Positions 44,859 through 53,772 are shown, counted from the first letter of the stretch. The stretch is 64,000 nucleotides of DNA from Azospirillum cavernae (GCF_003590795.1 NZ_QYUL01000001.1:1195001-1259000); one strand, 5' to 3'. Translations and numbers: made by a program. The notes: generated by a model from the letters alone, not told the origin.

Positions 44859-46394
44859 TCAGCCGCCCTGCTCGACAAAGACGGTGACGGTCGGACGGAC
44901 GACGACGAACAGCGCCTCTTTCGTGATCGTCTGCGCCCGGTGGCCGATCACCGAGGTGGCCCCGCCCGGCGCGAGGCTGGCCGAAGACTCCTCCTCGGGC
45001 CGAGCCGCCACCGGGTCGGCGTTGTCGTAGCTGGCGTTGTCCACCTGAAGCCCGCCCAGCACCACCGTGTTTCCGGCCAACACGCGCACGATGTCGTTCA
45101 ACGCCTGTTCCTGCGTTTGCGGCTGGGTGATGGTGCCGACCTGGTTGCCCGCCGACAATTGGACGAAGCGCACCAGACTGTTGACCAGAATGTTCAGGTC
45201 CGCCGTGACGATGCGGGTGTCGGCGTCGTAGAAGGGCGTCAGCTTGATGGTCAGGCCGGTCTTGACCGTGGTGGTCTGCGCCGACCCCAGCAGGGCGCTG
45301 GAACCGCTGCTGGAGCTTCCGCCCAGCGTGTTGACGCCAACGCCGCTGACATAGGGGATTTCCTGGCCGCTGCGCAGCGTCACCTGCGCGCCCGACAAGG
45401 TGTGGACCTCGACATTCTGTTTGGTGTCGGCGGTGCCGAATTTCGACAGATAATCGATGGCCCCCGCCACGGTGAACGCCCCGCTCACCCCCAACAGCTT
45501 CCCCGTGGGCGAGGTCGCCCAAGACAACGGCCCGCCCGCCGTGACGGTGGAGGTGTTGCCGCTGGTCGTCGTGCTGGTGGTGGAGGTGCTGGTGGTGGAG
45601 GTCGTCGTCCCGTCGGTGGATGAGCTGCTGTTGAAGCCAAGCGCCAGCTTGCTCCAGTCGAACCCGGTGGCGGAGCTGTCGTTCAGCGTCAGCGACACCA
45701 CCGCCATTTGCACCTTGACCATCGCCATGTTGCGGTGGATGCGGTCGATGTAGGGGCGGACCACCTCGGCGTAGAGGCTGGGCGGAGCGGAAAACAGGAT
45801 CTGTCCGCCGCGCAGCGAGGGCGTCAGGTCCGACACCCCCATGCTTTTCAAATCCTCGGTGATCGAGCGGATGACGTCGGGAATCTGCGGCACCGTGAAG
45901 GCGTAGCGGTCGCGGTCGGTCAGAAACAGCGTGCCGTCCTGCCACCAGGACACGATGCCCATGCCGCCCTGCAACACGCTGGTCAGTTCCGCCACCGTCC
46001 CAGAAAAGGCGCGGAAGGGCAGCGCCCGGCGCAGCATGTCGGCGTCGCTCGCCTGCTCAAACCGGGTGGCGACGCGGACGCCGCTGTAGCTGAGCATCGA
46101 CACCAGCCGGTCCAGCGTGTTTTCCCCCGACGGGTAGCTGACGGAAATCATCCGCTGCGCCATGACGGCGGGCAGCCGTTCGCGCACCGAATGGACCACC
46201 AGCATGCCCCGGTTGACCGGCACCACCGACACGGCGGGCGCGCCGTCGCTTTCCAACCGCTCGGTCTGGGCGCGCAGTATCTCGGTGCGCGGCGGCAGAG
46301 CGCCGACGGACGGCAGCGTGCAGGCGGCCAAAGACCAAGCCGCCAGAGCCGCGCCGGTCAGCCGGAAAACGCCGCGAGGAGAAAGGCGCATCAT
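44859..46394 (-). CDS. Lipoprotein secretin, type IVb pilus PilN-like
   Basis: A 511-residue outer-membrane secretin. The signal peptide ends in the lipobox LAAC; N-domains lead to a C-terminal secretin domain with VEVHTLSGAQVTLRSGQEIPYVSG and KTGLTIKLTPFYD, and the end KEALFVVVRPTV. A Ser/Thr low-complexity loop of about 30 residues sits near residues 255-285, before the secretin core. The ATG overlaps the stop of the upstream gene (ATGATGA), so translation is coupled; the second ATG one codon on is equally possible. Confidence 0.88.
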   Translation of the reverse strand: MMRLSPRGVFRLTGAALAAWSLAACTLPSVGALPPRTEILRAQTERLESDGAPAVSVVPVNRGMLVVHSVRERLPAVMAQRMISVSYPSGENTLDRLVSMLSYSGVRVATRFEQASDADMLRRALPFRAFSGTVAELTSVLQGGMGIVSWWQDGTLFLTDRDRYAFTVPQIPDVIRSITEDLKSMGVSDLTPSLRGGQILFSAPPSLYAEVVRPYIDRIHRNMAMVKVQMAVVSLTLNDSSATGFDWSKLALGFNSSSSTDGTTTSTTSTSTTSTTTSGNTSTVTAGGPLSWATSPTGKLLGVSGAFTVAGAIDYLSKFGTADTKQNVEVHTLSGAQVTLRSGQEIPYVSGVGVNTLGGSSSSGSSALLGSAQTTTVKTGLTIKLTPFYDADTRIVTADLNILVNSLVRFVQLSAGNQVGTITQPQTQEQALNDIVRVLAGNTVVLGGLQVDNASYDNADPVAARPEEESSASLAPGGATSVIGHRAQTITKEALFVVVRPTVTVFVEQGG

Positions 46395-46966
46395 CGTCCG
46401 CAAGCTCCGGCCCCGCCCGACGACGGGGGAAAGGCGCGCGGATCGACCAGAAAGGGCGACCCGGCGCGGTCCTGAAAGAAGGCCTGCCCGTCCAGGCAAC
46501 CGATGAACACGGCCCCCGGCGGCACCGGCTCCGGTCCGGACGACGCCAGACCAACGGACCCGCCGCCGGGCGGCGGCGGCGGCGAGGCAGAAGGGCCGCC
46601 CATAAAACTCGGCAAGGCCGGAAGCCCCGGCAGACCGGGCGGCAGGCTGGTGTTGGTCGAGGTCGATGGCGGGGCGGCGGGCGGCGGCGGGCGGCGGGCT
46701 ACGGCGTCCTGCAACGGTTTGGGCGCGCCGGAAATGTCGCGCCCGCTCAGCGCGTCCACCACGGTCTTGACCAGCCGTTCTTCAGCGGCGGCCACGGCGC
46801 GATCAATGCGCTTTTGCAGCCGCGCTTCCATGTCGTCGCCGCGTTCGGTCGGCGGAAGAAAGGGGTTGGCTTCAATGGCCAGAACGGGTTGCGACCCCAT
46901 CACGGCGGCGGCGACCGCCAGCGCGCGCGACATCCGCCACAGCCTTGCCCTGTCTGTTGCGTTCAT
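46391..46966 (-). CDS. Exported Pro-rich protein of the pilus cluster
   Basis: A 191-residue protein with an N-terminal signal or anchor (ALAVAAAVMGSQPVLA), a short helix (EARLQKRIDRAVAAAEERLV), a Pro/Ser-rich linker and a C-terminal module (VFIGCLDGQAFFQDRAGSPFLVDP). Position directly before the secretin, and NPFLPP after the signal, are reminiscent of pilotin/PilP-like secretin partners, but no family is assigned. The start at 46966 is preferred over an ATG 13 codons earlier. Confidence 0.68.
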   Translation of the reverse strand: MNATDRARLWRMSRALAVAAAVMGSQPVLAIEANPFLPPTERGDDMEARLQKRIDRAVAAAEERLVKTVVDALSGRDISGAPKPLQDAVARRPPPPAAPPSTSTNTSLPPGLPGLPALPSFMGGPSASPPPPPGGGSVGLASSGPEPVPPGAVFIGCLDGQAFFQDRAGSPFLVDPRAFPPSSGGAGACGR

Positions 46967-47126
46967 CCCCGCCCGACCATGCCCGTGACCGTTCCACCCC
47001 ACCATCAGCTATACGCCGTCCGGCGTTTCCGGCGCAACCGGCGCGGTGGAGACAGGAACACCCGCCCCCGCCCGCGCTTGACGCGAAGGAGGGTTCGGGT
47101 GGCGGCAAGAGCGATCGTTCCGCCGC

Positions 47127-47642
47127 TTACGCCTGTTCAGCGGCCAGACGGCGGGCGTTCGCGCGGACTTTGCGGTAGGCGGGCTTCACGCTGGCGGCGG
47201 TGATCGAGGCCGCCGCTTCGGCGAAGCGCAGGCTGGCGTTGACGCTGGCGTCCACCACCTGGGCGAAGGCTTTGCGCTGGATCTCCGCGAGATCCGTCGG
47301 CGACTGGCAACGGGCCAGACCACTGAACACCAGCGCCGCCGCTTGGCTCTGTTTGGTCAGCATGGTCATCCAGGCCGCGCCGAATTCGCCCAACCCATGG
47401 GCGACCGCCTGGAAGGCCTCGACCGACGCCTCGACCTTTTCCGATCCCATGCGGAGGAATTCGGGGTTGGCGAAACCCGTGGGCGTCCCCATCGCCGCCG
47501 CCATCATCGCCGTGCGGTAGCCAATGGTCTGCGCGGCGGCAATTCCCATCTCGCCACTGCGCATCCCGGTCTTCGCGAACGTGTCGGCCACGGCGCTCAG
47601 ACGCTCCGCAGGATGTCCGTCGCCGCGCATGTTGTCAGCCAT
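47127..47642 (-). CDS. Phasin (PHA granule-associated protein)
   Basis: A 171-residue protein with the phasin layout: amphipathic helices FQAVAHGLGEFGAAWMTML and FAQVVDASVNASLRFAEAAAS and a basic C-terminus. Phasins coat PHA granules and control their number and size. The ATG at MADNMRGDGHP is used; GAGGCGA lies upstream. The promoter region contains a PhaR-like site inside a perfect inverted repeat. It stands alone, 37 kb from phaC. Confidence 0.88.
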   Translation of the reverse strand: MADNMRGDGHPAERLSAVADTFAKTGMRSGEMGIAAAQTIGYRTAMMAAAMGTPTGFANPEFLRMGSEKVEASVEAFQAVAHGLGEFGAAWMTMLTKQSQAAALVFSGLARCQSPTDLAEIQRKAFAQVVDASVNASLRFAEAAASITAASVKPAYRKVRANARRLAAEQA

Positions 47643-47670
47643 TAGGTTCGCCTCGTTTGTGTGCATCACC

Positions 47671-47705
47671 CAGAGTATCATGCTGCACTGCAACATGATA
47701 CTCTG
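47671..47705. promoter_or_regulatory. Perfect inverted repeat containing a PhaR/PhbF-like operator
   Basis: Arms CAGAGTATCATG and CATGATACTCTG (12 bp, perfect) flank CTGCACTGCAA. The central TGCTGCACTGCAA at 47681-47693 fits the pattern TG-N-TGC-N3-GCAA that I recall for the PHB repressor PhaR/PhbF. It lies 29-63 bases upstream of the phasin start, in the expected place for granule-sensing repression. Confidence 0.72.
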
Positions 47706-47715
47706 TTACGAAGCA

Positions 47716-48924
47716 TTACGCTTCGGCGAGCGCGCGGTCCAGGTCTTCGATGATGTCCTGGGGATCCTCCAACCCAACCGACAGGCGCAACAGGCCGGGT
47801 TGGATCTTGGCCGCGACCTTTTCCTCGTCCGTCAGCTTGGAATGGGTGGTGGTCGCCGGGTGGGTGATGAGGCTCTTGGAATCGCCAAGATTGTTGGAAA
47901 TCATCACCATGCGCAGGCCGTTCAGCGTGTTGAACGCCTCGGTCTTGCCGCCCTTCAGGAAGACCGACAGCATGTTGCCGCCGCCGGTCATCTGCTGGCG
48001 CACCAGATCATGCTGGGGATGGCTGGCGAGCAGCGGGTAGAGCACCCGCTCCACCTTCGCGTGGCTTTCCAGGAATTGCGCGACCTGGAAGGCCGCCGCC
48101 GACTGGGCGTGCACCCGCAGTTCCAGCGTCTCCATGCCCTTCAGCAGCAGCCAGGAATTGAAGGGCGCCAGCGTCGGGCCGATGTTGCGCAGGAAGGGGT
48201 GAATGACCTCGGTGGCGTATTTCACATCCTTGGCCAGGATGACGCCGCCCAGACAACGGCCCTGCCCGTCGATGTGCTTGGTCGCCGAATAGATGATGAT
48301 GTCGGCGCCGAATTCGAACGGGCGTTGCAGGACCGGCGTGGCGAAGGCGTTGTCGACGACGACGAAGGCGCCCGCCTTGTGGGCCAGATCGCAAACCGCG
48401 CGCAGATCGACGACCTCCAGCCCCGGATTGGACGGGGTTTCCAGGAAGACCGCCTTGGTCGGCTTGGACAGCGCCTCTTCCCACGCCGTCAGGTCGGTGC
48501 CATCGACGAACTCAACCTCGATGCCGTAGCGCGGGCAGAGTTCCTTGACGATCCAATAGCAGGAGATGAACAGCGCGCGCGGCGCGACCACCCGGTCGCC
48601 CGACCGCAGGCCGCTCATCAACGCGCCATGCACCGCCGCCATGCCGCTGGCCGTGGCGTAGGCCCAGGCCGCGCCCTCATACTCGGCCAGACGGTCTTCA
48701 AACATCGCGTTGGTCGGGTTGCGGAAGCGCGAATAGACGTGGCGCGTCCCGTCGTTGGCGAAGGCGTTCTCCGCCTCCTCCGCCGAGCCGTAGACGAAGC
48801 CGGAGGTCTGGTACAGCGCCTCGCAGGTCTCGTCAAAGGACGAGCGGCGGATGCCGCCATGGACCAGCTTGGACCGGGGCCGCAGGCCCGTGACGTTCGG
48901 AGTGCGATGATCGGTGCGGGACAT
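47716..48924 (-). CDS. metZ: O-succinylhomoserine sulfhydrylase
   Basis: A 402-residue PLP enzyme of the Cys/Met metabolism family that makes homocysteine from O-succinylhomoserine and sulfide. The PLP Lys is K216 in IYSATKHIDGQGR; AYATASGMAAVHGALMSG and DNAFATPVLQRP are family blocks, and the sequence fits MetZ rather than MetB. The ATG of MSRTDHRTPNV is used. A SAM-II riboswitch and an intrinsic terminator precede it, so S-adenosylmethionine turns the gene off. Confidence 0.94.
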   Translation of the reverse strand: MSRTDHRTPNVTGLRPRSKLVHGGIRRSSFDETCEALYQTSGFVYGSAEEAENAFANDGTRHVYSRFRNPTNAMFEDRLAEYEGAAWAYATASGMAAVHGALMSGLRSGDRVVAPRALFISCYWIVKELCPRYGIEVEFVDGTDLTAWEEALSKPTKAVFLETPSNPGLEVVDLRAVCDLAHKAGAFVVVDNAFATPVLQRPFEFGADIIIYSATKHIDGQGRCLGGVILAKDVKYATEVIHPFLRNIGPTLAPFNSWLLLKGMETLELRVHAQSAAAFQVAQFLESHAKVERVLYPLLASHPQHDLVRQQMTGGGNMLSVFLKGGKTEAFNTLNGLRMVMISNNLGDSKSLITHPATTTHSKLTDEEKVAAKIQPGLLRLSVGLEDPQDIIEDLDRALAEA

Positions 48925-48973
48925 AAGCCGCGTCTCCCCTCGATGCTGCCGGTGGGGCGAGGCCGGCCACAAA

Positions 48974-49005
48974 CGAAAAACGCCCCGACCGATCGGGTCG
49001 AGGCG
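48974..49005 (-). terminator. Riboswitch-linked intrinsic terminator in the metZ leader
   Basis: On the minus strand CGCCTCGACC pairs with GGTCGGGGCG (10 bp, one G-U) around a five-base loop, followed by TTTTTCG. It lies just after the SAM-II aptamer and 50 bases before metZ, so control is probably by transcription attenuation. Confidence 0.85.
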
Positions 49006-49020
49006 CGGACGCGGCTCGGA

Positions 49021-49082
49021 CCTTTTTAGCGGATTGTTTTACGTGGCCCGCAAGCCGGTCGACCAAATCACCACGTTGAATC
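49021..49082 (-). ncRNA. SAM-II riboswitch
   Basis: Read on the minus strand the leader shows the SAM-II blocks in order: ACGTGGTGATTTG, then CCGGCTTGCGGGCCACGT (whose CCACGT closes the P1 stem) and AAAACAATCCGCTAAAAAGG, which contributes the pseudoknot. This class is typical of alphaproteobacterial methionine genes. It lies about 97 bases upstream of metZ. Confidence 0.95.
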
Positions 49083-49133
49083 CGCTTGTACGACCGGCGC
49101 GGCGGAGCGTCAAGAGCGGTCGCCGCATTTCTG

Positions 49134-50702
49134 TCACGACTCCGTCGCATCCGCTGGCGGGCGCTTCAGAAAGCCGGTCAGGTCGGCCAGCCGCGCGCCG
49201 CCCAACAGATGGGCCAACCCGCCGAACACCGCCATGCCGCCCAGCACCAGAACGCCCAGCGCGGCGAAACGAACCATGGTCGCCGGATGCCCCAGCCACG
49301 GCGCCAGCGCCGCGCCGCCAAGCGCCAGCGCCGCGCCCATGCCCACCGCCGCCGCCGCGATGCGCGGCCCGCGCCGCATCAACCGCGCGTCGAGCGACAA
49401 CAGCCCGCGCTTGCGCAAGGCGACCACCAGCAGGCCGACGTCCAGCCACGCCGCCAGCCCGGTGGCGAGCGCGATCCCGACATGCCCCAGCACCGGCAGC
49501 AAGGCCAAAGCCAACGCGACGGTGGAGACCGTGACGATGATGGCGACGCGCACCGGGGTGGCCGTGTCCTGCCGGGCGAAAAAGGCGACGTTCAGCGATT
49601 TGGCGATGACATAGGCCGGAACCCCGACGGCGTAGGCCGCCAAGGCCATGGCGGTCGCCTGGGTTTCGGCTGGACCGAAGGCCCCCCGCTCAAACAGCAC
49701 CGCCACCATCGGCCCGCCCGACACGCCCAACGCCACAGCGGCGGGCAGCCCCAGCAACAGGCTGAACTCCAGCGCCCGGCTCAGATAATGGCGGACCTTC
49801 TCCTCGTCCCCCGCCGCCGCGTGGCGGGCCAGCACCGGCAACAGCGCCGTGCCGATGGCGATGCCGATCACACCCAAGGGCATCTGGTTCAAGCGGTCGG
49901 CGTAATAGAGGAACGACACCGATCCCGACGGCAACAGTGACGCCAGAACGATGTTGAGGAACAGGTTGATCTGCATGACTCCCGCCCCCAACGCCCCCGG
50001 CCCGACCAGCCGGAAGAGCCGCCGCATCCCGTCGGTGACGCGTGGCCGCCGCAGCCGCAGGACAATTCCGGCGCTTCGGCAGGCCCAGGCCAGCCACAGC
50101 AGTTGCACGACGCCCGACAGAGTCACCGCCGCCGCCATCGCCCGCCCCGGCTCCCACCCCAGACGCGGCGCGGTCAGCAGCGCCGCCACCAAAGTCAGGT
50201 TGAAGGCGATGGGCGCAGCGGCGAACGGGCCGAAGCGGTCCAGCGCGTTGAGGATGCCGCCCAACAGCGCGACCAACGAGACCAGCGTCAGATAGGGAAA
50301 GGTCAGGCGGGCCAACTCCACCGCCATGGCGAATTTGGCCGGTTCATCGCTGAAGCCGGGGGCCAGCCCCAACATCAGCCAGGGCATCGCCGCCAGCGCC
50401 GCCAGGGTGAAGGGCAGAAGAACGGCCAGCAGCACGGCCAACGCCTCTTCGGCGAAGCGCGCCGCCGCCGCCCGCCCCTTGAGCTGAAGCTCAGCGGCGA
50501 ACAGCGGCACGAAGGCGACGCCGAAAGCCCCCTCGGCGAACAGCCGCCGAAACAAATTCGGCAGCTTCAGCGCGATGAAAAAGGCGTCGGCCACCGGCCC
50601 CGCCCCCAACACGGACGCGGTCAGAATGTCGCGGGCGAAGCCAGCCAACCGGCTGACCAGGGTCAGGCCACCGACCGTGGCGATGGCGCGGGAAAAGCTC
50701 AT
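49134..50702 (-). CDS. murJ: MurJ/MviN family lipid II flippase, paralogue 2 (complete)
   Basis: A 522-residue polytopic protein with about fourteen membrane segments. Its N-terminus matches the family phrases GGLTLVSRLAGFARDILTAS and VADAFFIALKLPNLFRRLFA. It would flip lipid II outward for wall synthesis. A second, clearly related copy begins at the left window edge. The two differ throughout but share long near-identical DNA blocks in the 5' part. Start ATG as given; the end is convergent with nothing nearby and lies before the metZ riboswitch. Confidence 0.93.
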   Translation of the reverse strand: MSFSRAIATVGGLTLVSRLAGFARDILTASVLGAGPVADAFFIALKLPNLFRRLFAEGAFGVAFVPLFAAELQLKGRAAAARFAEEALAVLLAVLLPFTLAALAAMPWLMLGLAPGFSDEPAKFAMAVELARLTFPYLTLVSLVALLGGILNALDRFGPFAAAPIAFNLTLVAALLTAPRLGWEPGRAMAAAVTLSGVVQLLWLAWACRSAGIVLRLRRPRVTDGMRRLFRLVGPGALGAGVMQINLFLNIVLASLLPSGSVSFLYYADRLNQMPLGVIGIAIGTALLPVLARHAAAGDEEKVRHYLSRALEFSLLLGLPAAVALGVSGGPMVAVLFERGAFGPAETQATAMALAAYAVGVPAYVIAKSLNVAFFARQDTATPVRVAIIVTVSTVALALALLPVLGHVGIALATGLAAWLDVGLLVVALRKRGLLSLDARLMRRGPRIAAAAVGMGAALALGGAALAPWLGHPATMVRFAALGVLVLGGMAVFGGLAHLLGGARLADLTGFLKRPPADATES

Positions 50703-50755
50703 GCCCGGCGGTATAGCCCGAGGATGGCCGCAGGCAAAGCCTTCTGCGCCCGACC

Positions 50756-52681
50756 CTACTCCCCAAGCGTCCGGGGCAGCCGCAGGGTGAACACCGCGCC
50801 GCCATCGGGCGCGTTGCGCGCCGTCAATTGCCCGCCCAAGGTCTGCGTCGCCAGATTGTAGGCGATGTGCAGCCCCAGCCCGACGCAGTTCTCATGCCGG
50901 GCTGTGGTGAAAAAGGGGTCGAAGATCTTCGGCAGCACGCTGTCCAAGATCCCCTGCCCGTCGTCGCTGTGCGTCACCTCGATCCACGCGTCATCCACCG
51001 CCTGAATGTCGATGGTGATGCGCCCGCTCTGTTCGGGGCGGAAGGCGTGGGTCAGGGCGTTGCGCACCAGATGAGTCAGCACGCGGGCGAAGGCGCCGGG
51101 GTAGCTTTCGATCTGCAACGCCTCCGGGCACACCAACATCACCCGATGACCCGACGAGCCGATTTGAGTGTGCAGGCTCAACAGCACGTCTTCGGTGTAT
51201 TCGCGCAAATAGAAGACGCGCTGTTCGTCGCCCGTCTGGTCCGCCGAGACCTGTTTGAACATATGGACCAGGGCGGCGATGCGTTCGGTGTTGCCGACCA
51301 GCAATTGACCAGCCTCTTGCGCCACCTCCAAAAAGCCCGACAGGGCGGAGCGGGTGAGCGCGTTGGCCCCGAACTGGCGCTTCACATCCTCCGTCCGGCT
51401 CAACATGTGGGAGGCAGTGGTCAGCACCACGCCGACCGGCCCGTTCACCTCATGCGCCACCCCGGCGACCAACTGGCCGAGCGAGGCCATTTTTTCAGTC
51501 TGCACCAGACTGTCCTGCGCCGCCTGCAAGTCGGTGTAGGCCTGTTCGACCCGCTCCTTGGCGGCGCGCAGCGCCTCGGCGGCCTGCGCCCGTTCGGTGG
51601 TGTCGAGCATCACCCCGAAGACATGGGTCAACCGCCCGTCAAGATCGAAGCGCGGCGCGCAGGAGGAGGAGACGTAACGGACGTCCCCCGCCCGGTCGAT
51701 GGCCCGGTATTCGACATAGACTCGCTTGGAATTGCCGATGACGCTTTCCAGCATGTTGCCGAAGGACAGCCGGTCGTCCGGGTGCAGAATGCCCAGCAGA
51801 TTGTCGAAGGTCGGGGTGAAGTCGCGCGGATCCTGGCCGTAGACCTCGAACGCCTCGTCGTTCCACAGCAAATCGCCGCTGTGGATGCCATATTCCCAAT
51901 AGCCGAGATGGCCGGTGCGGTAGGCGTCCTCCAACCGCTGCTTGGCCGATTCGAGCTGGGCCGCCGCCTGCGCCCGTTCGGTCGTGTCCATCATCACGCC
52001 GAAGACATGGGTCAACCGCCCCTCCCCGTCCAGGCGCGGCGCGCAGGAGGAGGAGACGTAGCGGGTGTGGCCGTCCTCGTCGCGGACGCGGTATTCGACA
52101 TAGAGCCGGGTCGGGTTGCCGATGACGCTTTCCAGCATGTTGCCCAGCGACAGCCGGTCATCGGGGTGCAGAATGGCGAGCAGATTGTCGAAACTCGGCT
52201 CGAACCGCGCCCGGCTGTGGCCATACACGGCGAAAGCGGCGTCGTTCAGCGTCAGAACGCCCGATTGGATGCCATATTCCCAATAACCAAGCTTGGCGGT
52301 CTGGCAGGCCTCCTCCAGCTTGGCGGTGACGATCTCCAAACCGCGTTCCGCCCGGCGATGGTCGGTGATGTCCTGAAGCTGCGCGATCCAGGGCGGCCCG
52401 CCAACCCGCGCGGTGACGTCGCGCGCGACGCCCGCGCGGTCGGTCAGCCGGAGGTCGAACGACGCCCCCGCCTCGGCCCCGGCCAGTCCGGCGCTCAGGC
52501 GGTCGTCCACCGCCGCGCCGAAGGTTTCGACATAGGCGCGGTTGCCGCGCAACGCTCCGGCGGAATCGCGAATCAAGGCGGGCAACGGCAAGGCGTCGAA
52601 CAGCGGCGCGGCCGCCGCCCCCGTCTCCATCGCTTCCATCGTCGCCGCCATCAGGGTCTCCGCACGCGCCGTCACACTCAA
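50756..52681 (-). CDS. PAS-domain sensor histidine kinase with tandem PAS duplication
   Basis: A 641-residue soluble kinase (no membrane segment). Order: an N-terminal PAS-like region (about 25-110), two nearly identical PAS-PAC modules with a 127-residue period (about 130-250 and 255-380; both contain LGYWEYGI, LHPDDRLS and RYVSSSCAPR), a short coiled coil, the H-box GVAHEVNGPVGVV with His410, and an HATPase domain (HLVRNALTHAF; DDGQGI; VGLGLHIAYNLA). No response-regulator gene is adjacent, so its partner is elsewhere. Signal unknown. Confidence 0.92.
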   Translation of the reverse strand: MSVTARAETLMAATMEAMETGAAAAPLFDALPLPALIRDSAGALRGNRAYVETFGAAVDDRLSAGLAGAEAGASFDLRLTDRAGVARDVTARVGGPPWIAQLQDITDHRRAERGLEIVTAKLEEACQTAKLGYWEYGIQSGVLTLNDAAFAVYGHSRARFEPSFDNLLAILHPDDRLSLGNMLESVIGNPTRLYVEYRVRDEDGHTRYVSSSCAPRLDGEGRLTHVFGVMMDTTERAQAAAQLESAKQRLEDAYRTGHLGYWEYGIHSGDLLWNDEAFEVYGQDPRDFTPTFDNLLGILHPDDRLSFGNMLESVIGNSKRVYVEYRAIDRAGDVRYVSSSCAPRFDLDGRLTHVFGVMLDTTERAQAAEALRAAKERVEQAYTDLQAAQDSLVQTEKMASLGQLVAGVAHEVNGPVGVVLTTASHMLSRTEDVKRQFGANALTRSALSGFLEVAQEAGQLLVGNTERIAALVHMFKQVSADQTGDEQRVFYLREYTEDVLLSLHTQIGSSGHRVMLVCPEALQIESYPGAFARVLTHLVRNALTHAFRPEQSGRITIDIQAVDDAWIEVTHSDDGQGILDSVLPKIFDPFFTTARHENCVGLGLHIAYNLATQTLGGQLTARNAPDGGAVFTLRLPRTLGE

Positions 52682-52758
52682 TCGGTCATCGCCCCAACCT
52701 GTGGGAGATTAAACGAGCGCTGAGCGCCCGCCTATGTCGAAATGATCGGGCTTGAGTC

Positions 52759-52789
52759 AGGACATAAAGGATCAGGACATAAAGGATCA
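52759..52789. repeat. 15-bp tandem direct repeat at the end of the VOC-like gene
   Basis: The unit GACATAAAGGATCAG occurs twice in direct tandem, the second copy touching the stop codon of the glyoxalase-like gene. It is probably a slippage duplication in the histidine kinase promoter region. Confidence 0.8.
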
Positions 52790-53671
52790 GGGGATCAAAC
52801 GGTTCAGATCGAAATCCTGGGCGAAGGCCAGCATCGCCCCCCCGGCGCTGGGGGAGTTCACCCGCAGCACGCCGTTGCCGACCACGGTCGGGAATTTGCT
52901 TTTCTGCAAGGCCTGCTGCGTCCGGTCCAGATCGCTGACGCGCATCACCGCGCCAGCGAAAAACGGGCGCGGCGCGGCGAAGGCCGGGTCGCTGGTCCAG
53001 GCCCAATGCAGCCGGTCCGGCGTGGCCACCACAATCGGCGTGTCGCCGGTCTCGACCAACCGCGCGGCCCCCCGCTCCGTCACCGAACCGCCGAAGAGGC
53101 GGGCGTAGACGGCGGCGGTCGCGGCGGGATCGTCCGAGGCGATGACGAAGGCGGCCAGCCCGGTGGCGCCGTTGGCGTGCGCCAGGCAATCGGGCCGCCA
53201 CACCACGTCGCGGGTGTGGTGCTGGCACAGGAAGACGCGGCCCCCCGGCGTGGTCGCCGGGTCGATCTGGGTGATGGAGAAACGCGCCTCGCGCGTTCCT
53301 TCCGGCAACTCAACCGGGCGACCGAAATCCAGCGTCTCGGCGGCGGTGAAGCCTGCGGCGGTCAGCGGGTCGCGGGCGGCGCGCGCGTCGGCGGTCTTCA
53401 GGGCGATGGCGGCCACCCCCTCGCGCTGGCGCAGGAAGGCGGCGTAGTGGGCGTTGATCGGGCGTTGTTCCTCAATGCCCAGCAATTCGATGTAATCGCC
53501 GCCCTGGAACATGACCGTGTGGTTGGCCGATTTCAGTTCGGTGTGGCGACCGCGCGGGGTGACGGTGAAGCCAAGCCGGGTGTAGGCGTCCTTCGCGGCG
53601 TCCAGATCGCGGACGGCGACAACCAGATGATCCAGTCCGAGGCGTTCCCCGGTGATGTCCTGCGTGCTCAT
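52787..53671 (-). CDS. Glyoxalase-like (VOC) protein, two-domain
   Basis: A 294-residue protein of the VOC superfamily resembling the glyoxalase-like domain 3 group. The N-terminal half has LDHLVVAVRDLDAAKDAYTRLGF and GDYIELLGI; the second half contains CQHHTRDVVWRPDCLAHANG and a further VOC-like repeat (TGLAAFVIASDDPAATAAVYARLF). The reaction is unassigned. The ATG at MSTQDITGERL is used; the upstream extension is rejected. It lies 105 bases upstream of the histidine kinase on the same strand. Confidence 0.85.
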   Translation of the reverse strand: MSTQDITGERLGLDHLVVAVRDLDAAKDAYTRLGFTVTPRGRHTELKSANHTVMFQGGDYIELLGIEEQRPINAHYAAFLRQREGVAAIALKTADARAARDPLTAAGFTAAETLDFGRPVELPEGTREARFSITQIDPATTPGGRVFLCQHHTRDVVWRPDCLAHANGATGLAAFVIASDDPAATAAVYARLFGGSVTERGAARLVETGDTPIVVATPDRLHWAWTSDPAFAAPRPFFAGAVMRVSDLDRTQQALQKSKFPTVVGNGVLRVNSPSAGGAMLAFAQDFDLNRLIP

Positions 53672-53772
53672 GACGGCCCTGCTGGTTGCCGGTTGAAATG
53701 CTCCACGCAGCGATAGAACAGCCGTCGGCGGCGAGCAAGCGCGTCGAACCGTTCCCCCGTCAACAAACCGTC

